NCBI GenBank assembly: GCA_016928055.1
Contig: JAFGLM010000023.1
Span: 37,464-101,463 of the forward strand
Direction of reading: 5' to 3'
DNA length: 64,000 bases
Source: Gammaproteobacteria bacterium
Lineage (GTDB): Bacteria; Pseudomonadota; Gammaproteobacteria; HTCC5015
Under the pieces are notes generated by a model. It was not told the DNA's origin. It made no database searches and saw only the letters and a program-made list of their open reading frames with translations. Positions within the stretch are counted from its first letter, which is position 1. Each line of letters opens with the position of its first letter. Positions 1 through 8,411 of this stretch are shown one piece after another. Made by a program: the position numbers and the translations under genes.

Positions 1-711
1 CAGATTGAAAACGATTCTAATCAGGCCTTCCCCCTTGCGGATCATTATATGGGTCGATAACCAACCGCCGGTTGCCATGCCCAGCGCCAGAAACAGACCC
101 GCCATCCATTCAAGCGATACCGAACTGATAAACACTGCCAGACTGACCAGAGTAAACGGCATAACCAGAAACACTTTATGCATATTGACCCTTAACAAAT
201 CCAGCCCCATGACCCGATGCAGAATCGGCATAATAATAAATCCAACCCCAACCTGGATCAGCCCGCCATAAAATCCCACGAATAACATCAGTATATGTGT
301 CAGCCAGTATCGTCCAGGTTTAACCGGGTTTGAGCCGCTCGCTGCTACCGGTTTGCGTTTAAGTGTCATCAAGACCATGACCATCAACATAATGGCGGCT
401 AACAAGCGATTAAACCAGACGCCTTCCAGTCTTACCCCTAAGTGCGCACCCAGCAAAGCACCGGGTAAAGTAAAAAGCGAAAGGGTTATACTCAATCGAA
501 GTTCAGAAAGACCCTTTCGGAAAAACACCCAGCAGGCCGTAATCGACTGAGCCAAAATGGCGATGCGATTGGTACCATTTGCAACCGGCGCCGGCAGCCC
601 CATGAATACCATAACCGGCACAGTGAGGAGTGAACCGCCACCCGCCATGACATTGATATAACCCGCTGCAACGCCGGCGATAAACAACAAAAGTTCCTGC
701 CAGAACTGCAT
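1..711 (-). CDS. TauE/SafE-family membrane permease, partial (3' end beyond window)
   Basis: This is a putative sulfite/organosulfonate or small-anion exporter of the TauE/SafE family. Reading leftwards from an ATG at 711, the frame stays open to the window edge, giving 237 residues without a stop. The start is MQFWQELLLFIAGV, followed by the glycine-rich segment NVMAGGGSLLTVP and a later AGVxAN-like stretch (LPAPVANGTNRIAI) that are characteristic of the family. Several hydrophobic helices follow, and a second glycine-rich half begins near FVGFYGGLIQVGVGF, which fits the internal duplication of TauE/SafE proteins. Family members are about 250 residues, so only the last helix or so should be missing. 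The transported substrate cannot be told from sequence. Confidence 0.85.
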   Translation of the reverse strand, partial: MQFWQELLLFIAGVAAGYINVMAGGGSLLTVPVMVFMGLPAPVANGTNRIAILAQSITACWVFFRKGLSELRLSITLSLFTLPGALLGAHLGVRLEGVWFNRLLAAIMLMVMVLMTLKRKPVAASGSNPVKPGRYWLTHILMLFVGFYGGLIQVGVGFIIMPILHRVMGLDLLRVNMHKVFLVMPFTLVSLAVFISSVSLEWMAGLFLALGMATGGWLSTHIMIRKGEGLIRIVFNL

Positions 712-769
712 TGATTTAAGTTTCCCGACTTGAGATATTTTTATTGTTAGAAAACGATCGATACCGATC

Positions 770-1636
770 CTATTCGATGTTTTGAATTTGTTCGCGCATT
801 TGTTCAATCAGCACTTTTAAATCCACTGCCGCACGGGTTGTTTCGGTGTCGGCGGATTTTGAGCTTAAGGTATTGGCCTCACGATTAAGTTCCTGCATCA
901 AAAAATCCAACCTGCGTCCAACTGCCATATCCCGTTTTAAAACGTCCTGGATTTCTGCGATATGCGCGTCCAATCGATCCAGCTCTTCATCCACGTCCAT
1001 ACGCTGGGTGATTAAAACCAGCTCCTGTTCAAATCGGTCCTGATCAACCTTAACCGGTAATTCAGCCAGCCTGGATTCTATTTTGCCGCGAATAGATGCA
1101 AGCACCTGCGGCCGGCGATCCCTGACTTCCGCGACCAGCATTGCGATTTTGCTGCAACGTTGCTCCAGCATTTCCAAAATACGTTGACCTTCGCGTTGTC
1201 TGGTTTCGATCAACTCGTCCAGCGTTTGATACAGTTGTGCAACGGCCGCTTTTTCAAGCGGTGTGATATCGCGCTCCACTTCCTTCACCACACCGGGCCA
1301 GCGTAAAACCGCAAGCGGATCAACAGTTGAGGTTGTATCCAGCAATGATTCGATTTCCCGACACGCCTGCACCACTTTTTCGGCATAACCTTTATCAATC
1401 ATCACCGGCACCGCAACATCTGCGCTCAGGCGGAATCGCAAGTTGCCATCAAGCTTGCCACGATTCAGCTTTTCTGCAACTTTTTCCCGCAGAACCTGTT
1501 CCAGCCCACGCAGCTCCTCCGGAAGTCGCAGGTTGACGTCGAGATAACGATGATTGACCGAGCGTAATTCCCAGCTGAGTGTACCGAATTCATATTGCTG
1601 CTCGGTACGCGCAAAGGCGGTCATACTTTTTAACAT
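770..1636 (-). CDS. yicC: YicC/YloC-family endoribonuclease
   Basis: YicC-type stress-linked endoribonuclease, 288 residues, the usual family length. It begins MLKSMTAFARTEQQ, the typical N-terminal signature (MIxSMTAFAR). The C-terminal DUF1732 part contains the conserved run RRLDFLMQELNREANTLSSK and ends with LKVLIEQMREQIQNIE, the hallmark tail of the family. An AGAGAG Shine-Dalgarno-like sequence lies before the ATG. It is divergent from rph across about 115 bases, so the two probably have back-to-back promoters; in many gammaproteobacteria yicC and rph are neighbours in this arrangement. Family members act on RNA and are implicated in small-RNA turnover; that role here is by homology only. 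Confidence 0.95.
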   Translation of the reverse strand: MLKSMTAFARTEQQYEFGTLSWELRSVNHRYLDVNLRLPEELRGLEQVLREKVAEKLNRGKLDGNLRFRLSADVAVPVMIDKGYAEKVVQACREIESLLDTTSTVDPLAVLRWPGVVKEVERDITPLEKAAVAQLYQTLDELIETRQREGQRILEMLEQRCSKIAMLVAEVRDRRPQVLASIRGKIESRLAELPVKVDQDRFEQELVLITQRMDVDEELDRLDAHIAEIQDVLKRDMAVGRRLDFLMQELNREANTLSSKSADTETTRAAVDLKVLIEQMREQIQNIE

Positions 1637-1750
1637 TGTTGGCTCTCTGTTGTGATTGAGTGATATGGCCGGCCATCATAGCAAATCTACACTGATAATC
1701 CGCTCTGCAGCCGGTATAATCTTTGCCCTGCAACGGCGAGACAATTTCTA

Positions 1751-2482
1751 ATGAGCGAAGTCATCAGACCCAGTGGTCGTGCGGCCGACCAAAAACGGCC
1801 AATTCTATTTACGCGGCACTACACCAAACACGCCGAAGGTTCCGTGCTGGTAGCTTTTGGCGAAACACGGGTGATCTGTAACGCCAGCATCGAAGATCGA
1901 ATACCGCCATTTTTAAAAGGACAACAACAGGGCTGGATTACCGCGGAATACGGGATGCTGCCCCGTGCGACCAATACCCGCTCACCGCGTGAAGCCACGC
2001 GAGGCAAACAAAGCGGTCGTACACTGGAAATTCAGCGTTTAATAGGGCGTGCGTTGCGCGCGGCAGTTGACCTGAGCGCATTGGGTGAGCGAACCATAAC
2101 GATTGATTGTGATGTCATTCAGGCAGACGGTGGCACTCGTACTGCGGCTGTTACCGGCAGCTATATCGCATTGGTCGACGCAATTAACAGCTTGCTCAAT
2201 AAAAAAATCATTTCACAAAATCCATTGCATGGAATGATTGCATCGATTTCGGTTGGTATTTACCGCGGCGTGCCGGTGCTGGATCTGGATTACGCAGAAG
2301 ACAGCGAAGCTGAAACCGATATGAATGTCGTTATGAATGAATCGGGTGCCTATATCGAAGTTCAGGGTACAGCGGAGGGGCATGCGTTTCGCAATGATGA
2401 ACTGCAGGCCATGTTACAACTGGCACAAAAAGGTATTGCTGAACTTATTGTTGAACAGAAACGAGTTCTGGAATTGGATTAA
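1751..2482 (+). CDS. rph: Ribonuclease PH
   Basis: Phosphorolytic 3'-5' exoribonuclease that trims tRNA 3' ends, releasing nucleoside diphosphates. The protein has 243 residues (family about 238-245) and starts [14 protein letters not shown], close to the usual RPSGR start. It carries the conserved GxTRV-like strand ([11 protein letters not shown]), the segment [14 protein letters not shown], and [20 protein letters not shown] with the catalytic acidic residues. Unlike the truncated E. coli K-12 allele, the C-terminus is intact. It is followed 48 bases later by rdgB, with which it probably forms an operon. Confidence 0.97.
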   Translation: MSEVIRPSGRAADQKRPILFTRHYTKHAEGSVLVAFGETRVICNASIEDRIPPFLKGQQQGWITAEYGMLPRATNTRSPREATRGKQSGRTLEIQRLIGRALRAAVDLSALGERTITIDCDVIQADGGTRTAAVTGSYIALVDAINSLLNKKIISQNPLHGMIASISVGIYRGVPVLDLDYAEDSEAETDMNVVMNESGAYIEVQGTAEGHAFRNDELQAMLQLAQKGIAELIVEQKRVLELD

Positions 2483-2530
2483 AAAAACAACACCGCTAAA
2501 TTCAAAAATGCGCGCTGCCACTCAACGTTT

Positions 2531-3145
2531 ATGCTAAAACCCAACAGTAAAATTGTCATCGCCTCCGCCAATAGCGGAAAATTACACGAATTCAGTACCT
2601 TACTCGCCAATTATCAGTTAACTGCTGTTCCGCAGACAGATTTTGGTATTGGAAGCCCTGAAGAAACCGGTTTGAGTTTTGTCGAAAACGCCATTATTAA
2701 AGCGCGGTACGCTGCTCGACAAACCGGCTTGCCGAGCCTGGCCGATGATTCCGGTATTGAAGTCGACGCACTTAATGGCGCACCTGGTATCTACTCCGCT
2801 CGCTATGCCGGTGCCAATGCTGACGCCCGACAAAATAACCACAAGTTAATACAGGCATTGCAGGGCTTGCCCCTGGCAGCACGCACAGCGCGCTATCGGT
2901 GTTTGATCGTTCTAATGCATCACGCCAACGATCCAACTCCAGTCATCTGTCAAGGCAGCTGGGAGGGTTACGTCAGCTTGGAACCGCAGGGCAAAGGCGG
3001 ATTTGGTTACGACCCCATCTTCTGGTTACCGGAAAAAAGCTGTACCGCAGCTCAATTGCCAATAGCAGAGAAAAACCGCATCAGTCACCGTGCACTTGCC
3101 ATGCTCGAACTGCTAAAACAACTCTCGCTGGAAACCATCAATTAA
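2531..3145 (+). CDS. rdgB: Non-canonical purine NTP pyrophosphatase (RdgB/HAM1)
   Basis: Hydrolyses dITP, XTP and other deaminated purine nucleotides to monophosphates and so keeps them out of DNA and RNA. The 204-residue protein opens with KIVIASANSGKLHEF, matching the family's nucleotide-binding SxNxxK motif. It then shows the signature EETGLSFVENAIIKARYAA, the catalytic segment LADDSGIEVDALNGAPGIYSAR and the C-terminal GFGYDPIFWLP and SHRALA motifs. It lies 48 bases after rph, the common rph-rdgB order, and hemW is also nearby as in many gammaproteobacteria, although two signalling genes are inserted between rdgB and hemW here. Confidence 0.97.
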   Translation: MLKPNSKIVIASANSGKLHEFSTLLANYQLTAVPQTDFGIGSPEETGLSFVENAIIKARYAARQTGLPSLADDSGIEVDALNGAPGIYSARYAGANADARQNNHKLIQALQGLPLAARTARYRCLIVLMHHANDPTPVICQGSWEGYVSLEPQGKGGFGYDPIFWLPEKSCTAAQLPIAEKNRISHRALAMLELLKQLSLETIN

Positions 3146-3407
3146 AGAACCGGCAATTTATTTATAGTCACGATAAAAATAAGCGGTTTTTGATGTCTTT
3201 TTCGCGAATCTTAAGCTGCTAAGTTTGTGTAGTTTCTATCAAATCTCTCGCAAAAATATGATTCTCATAGAACTTTAAGCAAATCCTTTTACAGCACACT
3301 TTACTTGACCTTTAATGCGGCTTGGTACATTTTACCGACTGGTGATAAATACCTATGCTATTCCGTAAAAACAGCTGTTTGGGCGCCTAAAAACCAGTGA
3401 AACTGCA

Positions 3408-3965
3408 TTGACCGGTCAGACAAAACGACAAGACGGAAACCTGTTTGCTACCAAAGGCGCACAGACGCAAACCGTTGCACTAACGGAAGCGAGCTTTCTG
3501 CGGAAGTTTATTCGGCATATTACCGGCACCCTGGAAGACATTGTCGGGCTGGACGAAGCCGCCGGATATATCGCGACGGTCGCGCAACGGATGGGTGAGC
3601 AGCTGAACGAGGCCTATCTGCAATCACTGGGTCTTGAGCGCATGAACCGAAAACAAGTCTGCAAAGTTATTGCTGATCTTGAGAAACGAATTAATGGCAA
3701 TGCTGAAATCGTATTTGAAAACGACGAAAAAATTGTACTGGAAGGTTGTGCCTGTCCTTTTGGTACCGACGTGGCTGATCGACCCTCGATGTGTATGATG
3801 ACCACCAATATGCTGGCAGTCATCGCTGCAGAAAACCTGGGATTTTCCAAGGTTTCGATTGAAGAATCCCTTAGTCAGGGTGATCCGGCTTGCCGTGTCG
3901 TGATATACGTCCGACCTGGCGAAGAATGCGACGCAGCCATCGGGCAGGAATTCTTTCAGAGTTAA
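3408..3965 (+). CDS. MetOD1-like (methanogen output domain 1) cysteine-rich protein
   Basis: A 185-residue soluble protein with no signal peptide or membrane helix. It resembles the 'methanogen output domain 1' type of regulatory domain. After a variable N-terminus of about 40 residues it has a helical part (EAAGYIATVAQRMGEQLNEAY). The C-terminal half holds a CxCPF pair (EGCACPFG), a cysteine in SMCMMTTN, the typical segment VIAAENLGFSKVSIEESLSQGD and another cysteine (PACRVVIYV). These cysteines could hold a metal or a redox-active disulfide; that is inference. The only reasonable start is TTG at 3408, because an in-frame stop lies at 3366. The gene ends 4 bases before a PAS-GGDEF gene, so the two are almost certainly co-transcribed. 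The biochemical function is unknown. Confidence 0.65.
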   Translation: MTGQTKRQDGNLFATKGAQTQTVALTEASFLRKFIRHITGTLEDIVGLDEAAGYIATVAQRMGEQLNEAYLQSLGLERMNRKQVCKVIADLEKRINGNAEIVFENDEKIVLEGCACPFGTDVADRPSMCMMTTNMLAVIAAENLGFSKVSIEESLSQGDPACRVVIYVRPGEECDAAIGQEFFQS

Positions 3966-3969
3966 TGCA

Positions 3970-5022
3970 ATGATCGACGTAGAATCCTTCCTCGGTATTG
4001 CAGATTTATTGCCGGAGCCTATGTTTTTGATAAATCGGCAGGGCAAAATCGTCTCTGCCAACACTCCGGCGATGGAAATACTCGGTTATCGCCCAGCCGA
4101 CAATCCCGGCCTCACTTTTCAGGATGTGGTTTGCGATCCCAAACGCAAGATAAACGAGTATCTGCGGGCTTGTTTTCGTTCAGCCGAATTGGTGCTGGGG
4201 GCAGTCGATTTGCGCAGCATGTCCGGCGATGTGATTGCGGCTCGAGTCGAAGGTTGTCTGGCGCAATACCGTACCGACCGTCACCAATCACTCGTATTGC
4301 TCCGTTGCCTGGATAAACGTAAAAGCAATGCACGTTTCCTGGCACTAAATGACAGGCTGGATGAGATCACGCGCGAGCGACTGTCTCTGTATCAATCGGG
4401 CGATGACATGCGTGAGCTGCAACGCCTGGCATTGGTTGATTCACTCACTTCACTACCCAATAGACGCTCGTTAGATAAGAATCTCGATTTTGAGTGGAAG
4501 CGTGCTTCACGCGAGGGCAAACCACTATCGACTATCCTGCTGGATATCGATTTCTTTAAGGCCTTTAATGATACCTACGGACATCTGGCCGGTGACGGTT
4601 GCTTGAAAGAGGTCGCTCGCACCGTACAAATTGCTTCGCAGCGCCCTGCCGATCTGACTGCTCGTTACGGAGGTGAGGAGTTTGCAGTGTTGTTACCCGC
4701 CACCGAACGCGAGGGCGCGGTTATTGTGGCTGAGCGAATACGTAAGGAAGTTGAACGGCTTGGAATACTGCACGCCGCCTCCGATATTAATGATGTGGTT
4801 ACTGTCAGCCTGGGTGTGGCAACCATTGTTCCCACGCTGGACGTTTCTCCGCTGGAACTGTTATCCAAAGCGGATAAGGCACTGTATCAGGCCAAGGCCG
4901 CCGGCCGAAACCGTGTCCACATCTGGGGTCGCGCATTGCCACAGGAGCAAGATGAACAAATTACCCCCACTAATACCGGTAAAGGCAACGTGCAGGAATT
5001 TAGATGTAAAAGTAACGCCTGA
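3970..5022 (+). CDS. PAS-GGDEF diguanylate cyclase
   Basis: Predicted cytoplasmic diguanylate cyclase of 350 residues, making cyclic-di-GMP from two GTP. The N-terminal PAS domain (about residues 10-110) starts LLPEPMFLINRQGKIVSAN. A linker with helical character follows. The GGDEF domain (about 155-325) has the entry motif DSLTSLPNRR, the metal-binding segment ILLDIDFFKAFNDTYGH and an intact active site GGEEF at residues 234-238. I see no RxxD inhibitory site placed as in classic product-inhibited enzymes. It lies 4 bases downstream of the MetOD1-like gene, suggesting that the two proteins form a sensor-output pair. No membrane segment is visible. Confidence 0.9.
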   Translation: MIDVESFLGIADLLPEPMFLINRQGKIVSANTPAMEILGYRPADNPGLTFQDVVCDPKRKINEYLRACFRSAELVLGAVDLRSMSGDVIAARVEGCLAQYRTDRHQSLVLLRCLDKRKSNARFLALNDRLDEITRERLSLYQSGDDMRELQRLALVDSLTSLPNRRSLDKNLDFEWKRASREGKPLSTILLDIDFFKAFNDTYGHLAGDGCLKEVARTVQIASQRPADLTARYGGEEFAVLLPATEREGAVIVAERIRKEVERLGILHAASDINDVVTVSLGVATIVPTLDVSPLELLSKADKALYQAKAAGRNRVHIWGRALPQEQDEQITPTNTGKGNVQEFRCKSNA

Positions 5023-5075
5023 TATCAGTTAACTGTTATTCTGACCGGTCTGATATTTCGTCCCACAATCCACTC

Positions 5076-6239
5076 ATGCTCAATTTTAAAGCGCCACCAC
5101 CGCTTTCCCTGTATGTGCATATTCCCTGGTGCGTACGCAAATGCCCATATTGCGATTTTAATTCACACACCTTTACGAATTCCGTTCCTGAAAAAAGATA
5201 TGTCGATGCTTTATTAGTAGACCTTGAGGCAGAATTGCCTTCGATATGGGGACGGGATATCACCAGCGTATTTATCGGCGGTGGCACACCCAGCCTTTTT
5301 TCCGCCGATGCAATCGATCGATTGCTCAGTGGCTTACGTGCGCGACTCAACCTGCGACCGACAATTGAAATAACCATGGAAGCCAACCCCGGCACCGTCG
5401 AACGACAGCGATTGTCAGAATTTCATGCAGTAGGAATTAACCGCTTGTCACTGGGAATACAAAGCTTTAACGACGACGCGTTAAAAAAATTAGGCCGTAT
5501 ACACAGTGCCCGGGAAGCATGCCTGGCTATCGAAACTGCCAAAGCGGCCGAATTCAACAGTATCAATATCGATCTGATGTATGGCCTGCCGGATCAGAAC
5601 GAAACAGCGGCCGCGGATGATATCGATACAGCTATTTCATTCGAACCACAACATATCTCGCATTACCAGCTTACGATTGAACCAGACACGGCCTTTTACA
5701 AAAGACCACCCATTCTGCCGGATGATGAACACAGCTGGGCTATGCAGTCGCGCTGCCAACAGCAATTGTCAGATAGCGCTTATCAACAATACGAAGTCTC
5801 TGCATGGTCATTATCAGACTATCAATGCCGGCACAATTTAAATTATTGGCTGTTCGGCGATTACCTTGGCATTGGTGCCGGAGCACACCAGAAACTGACC
5901 ATAATTAATCAACAACAAATCAGAAGACGTTGGAAACAGAAACTGCCCGCTGAATACATGAACAACGTGTCGAGTCTTAAACATATAGCCGGTGATAACC
6001 AGGTTGCAGAAGCAGATATCGTATTTGAATTTATGTTAAATGCCCTGCGCTTAACTGCCGGTTTTCCCGTTGAGCTGTTTTACCGGCATACCGGGCTGCC
6101 GATCAGCGTCGTTGAGACAGAACTGACAGCAGCCGAAGAAAAAGCACTTATTGAACGAAACGCGACCTGGATCAGACCCGCTGCTTTGGGAAGACAATAC
6201 CTTAATGAGTTGCTACTGCTCTTTATGCCCGGTACCTGA
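5076..6239 (+). CDS. hemW: Heme chaperone HemW (radical SAM, HemN-like)
   Basis: Radical-SAM family heme chaperone formerly called a HemN-like coproporphyrinogen dehydrogenase. It is 387 residues, typical for HemW. The 4Fe-4S motif CxxxCxxC is at residues 19, 23 and 26, in PWCVRKCPYCDFNSH, which is the HemW rather than the HemN version. The conserved FIGGGTPSLF, MEANPGTV and RLSLGIQSF segments follow, and NLNYW occurs in the C-terminal half. The gene often follows rph-rdgB, as here after two inserted signalling genes. It is convergent with the DUF4124-like gene. Confidence 0.93.
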   Translation: MLNFKAPPPLSLYVHIPWCVRKCPYCDFNSHTFTNSVPEKRYVDALLVDLEAELPSIWGRDITSVFIGGGTPSLFSADAIDRLLSGLRARLNLRPTIEITMEANPGTVERQRLSEFHAVGINRLSLGIQSFNDDALKKLGRIHSAREACLAIETAKAAEFNSINIDLMYGLPDQNETAAADDIDTAISFEPQHISHYQLTIEPDTAFYKRPPILPDDEHSWAMQSRCQQQLSDSAYQQYEVSAWSLSDYQCRHNLNYWLFGDYLGIGAGAHQKLTIINQQQIRRRWKQKLPAEYMNNVSSLKHIAGDNQVAEADIVFEFMLNALRLTAGFPVELFYRHTGLPISVVETELTAAEEKALIERNATWIRPAALGRQYLNELLLLFMPGT

Positions 6240-6284
6240 TGCTGGAATCCCTGGATAACTTTGAATTCATGCGGACATAAGGTG

Positions 6285-6773
6285 TTATAAATTATCAACT
6301 GTTTCTTCCTGGTTCTCGGCCCTCTCATTCAGGGCTTTTTGCACACTACGCGCATCCTCCATTAACTTCTTAACTCCTCTCGGTAAATACGGGAGATCCA
6401 TTCCATTCCCGTTCGCCTCGCTGGGGATTTTTATATCGGGTTTTACGGGCGCTTGTTCCTCTGACGCAATGGAAACCGACTCGATGGTGTTGGCATCAGG
6501 GTTGATTTCAAGTTGCTCGTACGGCAGATCATCAGCCGGAGGCTCACTGCTAAACTGCCAAATATCATCAGCATCTTTCCATTTGTAAACCAGTTGCCTG
6601 GCAGCTTTTATTTTAGGCAAAGAAGGCATTTCTGGAAGTCCGATATCCGGCTGGTTTTTAAAACTAATCCCCTGCCAGGGTAACCGCCCCGTGATCAGAT
6701 AACTGCCGTAGGCCAGCACACCTACCGTCACCACTAACATGCTGGTAGCCCGAAATATGTGTCTCATTCTCAA
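6285..6773 (-). CDS. Membrane-anchored DUF4124-like protein
   Basis: A 162-residue protein of unknown function. The N-terminus (MRMRHIFRATSMLVVTVGVLAYGSYLI) is a single hydrophobic helix after basic residues, so it is probably an inner-membrane anchor or an uncleaved signal with the rest in the periplasm. Residues about 62-95 (VYKWKDADDIWQFSSEPP) match the DUF4124 pattern of 'VYKWxDxxGxxxYSDxPP', also present in another protein in this window (43320-43775). The rest is acidic and low in complexity. It is convergent with hemW and has a long upstream spacer, so it is probably transcribed alone. Confidence 0.7.
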   Translation of the reverse strand: MRMRHIFRATSMLVVTVGVLAYGSYLITGRLPWQGISFKNQPDIGLPEMPSLPKIKAARQLVYKWKDADDIWQFSSEPPADDLPYEQLEINPDANTIESVSIASEEQAPVKPDIKIPSEANGNGMDLPYLPRGVKKLMEDARSVQKALNERAENQEETVDNL

Positions 6774-7138
6774 GTTCCTTGCTCCCCGACCCCAAATAAC
6801 AAGGGTTTCTATGAGATTTGGTCTCGAATGCTACTGTCACAGGCATGTTATGCACAAGCACTGCGTCAATTTTCTGGCAGTCGCAATACTAAAACAGCCT
6901 GGCATGCAAGCCTGTAAGCCATTGTTTTATATGGAATAATCGTTCTGAATCTCAAGATCGTCTCACAACGGATTTAATATATGTATAAATACCAGGTACG
7001 TTAGATAAATCTAATCCACAAACTTATCCACAGACCGAAAAAGCATCTAAAAACAGGTATATAGCGTAAAACCCTTGTCGCCGCAGGTTGTAATCAGTAT
7101 CATGTGCGGCCCATTTTGAACACACTTTGAGTATATAA
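6774..7138. other. Intergenic region with two DnaA-box-like sites
   Basis: About 365 bases without a gene between the DUF4124-like gene (leftward) and rpmE (rightward). It must hold both promoters. Two 9-mers in the same direction stand out: TAATCCACA at 7012-7020 and TTATCCACA at 7024-7032. The second is a perfect match to the DnaA box consensus TTATNCACA. The surrounding sequence is AT-rich. I saw no hairpin terminator or RNA gene. Confidence 0.6.
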
Positions 7139-7342
7139 ATGAAATCGGACATTCACCCAGCTTACAAAGATGTGACCGTGCACTGTAGCTGCGGAAACAC
7201 TTTTCAAACTCGGTCTACGGCAGGTAAAGACCTGAACGTTGAAGTATGCGCAAGCTGCCACCCTTTTTATACCGGGCAGCAAAAAATTGTAGACACAGCC
7301 GGCCAGGTTGATAAGTTCCGTCGGCGTTACACACGAAAATAA
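7139..7342 (+). CDS. rpmE: 50S ribosomal protein L31 (zinc-binding form)
   Basis: Large-subunit ribosomal protein L31, 67 residues. It starts [16 protein letters not shown] and contains the four zinc-ligand cysteines C16, C18, C37 and C40 (HCSCG and [11 protein letters not shown]), marking the Zn-containing type rather than the Zn-free YkgM type. The tail [10 protein letters not shown] is typical. Two DnaA-box-like sequences lie about 110-130 bases upstream. A strong factor-independent terminator follows 30 bases after the stop, so it is probably monocistronic. In E. coli and Pseudomonas rpmE adjoins priA; here priA is about 6 kb away. Confidence 0.97.
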   Translation: MKSDIHPAYKDVTVHCSCGNTFQTRSTAGKDLNVEVCASCHPFYTGQQKIVDTAGQVDKFRRRYTRK

Positions 7343-7372
7343 CCACCCTTTCGGTCATGACGCATAGCAATG

Positions 7373-7405
7373 AAAATGGTGCCCCTCGGCACCATTTTTG
7401 TTTTT
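7373..7405 (+). terminator. Rho-independent terminator of rpmE
   Basis: An 11-bp perfect stem, AAAATGGTGCC (7373-7383) with GGCACCATTTT (7388-7398), closes a CCTC loop and runs directly into TTTTTGTTTTT. It lies 30 bases after the rpmE stop. It overlaps the 5' part of the longest reading frame of the next gene, which is evidence against that longest start. Confidence 0.9.
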
Positions 7406-7435
7406 CAAGACCGTTCATGTCTGGATAAACAAAAA

Positions 7436-8332
7436 GTGAAAGGAAAGCGGCCCGTCTATCTAATCGATTCCAGCATTTATATTTTTCGCGCCTGGTTTGT
7501 ATTACCGGATACGCTGGTTGATAGTCAGGGACAGCCTGCCAACGCCTTATATGGGTTTGCGGATTTTCTACTCGGGCTACTGGAAAACGAGCAACCCGAG
7601 TATATTGCCTGCGCCTTTGATGCATCTCTCAGTAGTTCTTATCGCAATGATATCTACCCGGCGTATAAAGCTAATCGGGATCCGGCGCCCGAAGAACTAA
7701 AACAACAATTCCAACATTGTCGGGCATTAGCACGCGCTGCGGGAATTGCTGAATTCGCCAGCGAACGCTACGAAGCGGACGATATTATCGGCACACTTTG
7801 TTCCCATATGCGTAAACACGATTTTTATAACCTGATCATCAGTGGTGACAAGGATCTTACTCAACTGGTTGACGAACACGACTTCTGGTGGGAGTACTCG
7901 AAAGATGTGCGCATGGACCGCAAGGGTGTTTACAAACAGTTCGGTGTTTATCCAGAACAAATAGCCGACCTGTTGGCATTAGCCGGTGATGCAGTTGACA
8001 ATATTCCGGGCGTGCCCGGCATTGGACTTAAAACAGCAGCCCGTCTACTGAATAAATTTGGTACGCTGGATGCTGCGTTGTCCAATATTGAAACAATTGG
8101 TGCGATGAAATTTCGTGGCGCAAAACGGGTGCAAAACCTGCTACAGGAACATCAGGAACTGGCCCGTTTATCACGGGAACTGACACTTATTCAGCATGAT
8201 GATCAGCTACCGAGCCATCACTCTGCTTTAAAACGGCAACCCTATGACGCTGACGCGCTCAATACATTGTTTGATCAATTCGGGTTTGGCACACATCGAC
8301 GCCAACGCTGGCTGGCCTCACTTAATCCCTGA
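7436..8332 (+). CDS. 5'-3' exonuclease, PolI N-terminal domain type (Xni/ExoIX-like)
   Basis: A stand-alone flap/5'-exonuclease like the N-terminal domain of DNA polymerase I. Acidic metal ligands occur in VYLIDSSIYIFRAWF, FDASLSSSYR, the YEADDIIGTL motif and ISGDKDLTQLV. The helix-hairpin-helix (H3TH) segment is ALAGDAVDNIPGVPGIGLKTAARLL. I place the start at GTG 7436 (298 residues), because the longer frame from ATG 7370 runs through the rpmE terminator and adds residues unlike the family. No clear Shine-Dalgarno sequence is visible for either start, so it is uncertain. The likely role is RNA primer or flap removal. It could also be called a PolA-like exonuclease; Xni itself is shorter (about 250 residues). 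Confidence 0.85.
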   Translation: MKGKRPVYLIDSSIYIFRAWFVLPDTLVDSQGQPANALYGFADFLLGLLENEQPEYIACAFDASLSSSYRNDIYPAYKANRDPAPEELKQQFQHCRALARAAGIAEFASERYEADDIIGTLCSHMRKHDFYNLIISGDKDLTQLVDEHDFWWEYSKDVRMDRKGVYKQFGVYPEQIADLLALAGDAVDNIPGVPGIGLKTAARLLNKFGTLDAALSNIETIGAMKFRGAKRVQNLLQEHQELARLSRELTLIQHDDQLPSHHSALKRQPYDADALNTLFDQFGFGTHRRQRWLASLNP

Positions 8333-8358
8333 GATTGTCAATGATGGCCAATTCATAC

Positions 8359-8380
8359 AAAAAACCCGCCGATAGGCGGG
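8359..8380 (-). terminator. Rho-independent terminator of the CheY-like gene
   Basis: The hairpin CCCGCC (8365-8370), loop GATA, GGCGGG (8375-8380) is followed, in the leftward direction, by six T (8364-8359). It lies about 30 bases after the stop of the response regulator gene at 8412. In the rightward direction no T-run follows directly, so it serves mainly the minus strand. Confidence 0.85.
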
Positions 8381-8411
8381 CAGATTATTCGTTCTTTTTA
8401 ATGCGAATGTA

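Noticed and set aside
3624..4064. 146-residue minus-strand frame across the MetOD1-like and PAS-GGDEF genes
   Set aside because: It spans two well-supported genes on the other strand and its sequence has no family match.
5026..5035. Palindrome CAGTTAACTG before hemW
   Set aside because: Short; such 10-base palindromes are expected by chance in a window this size, and nothing else supports an operator.
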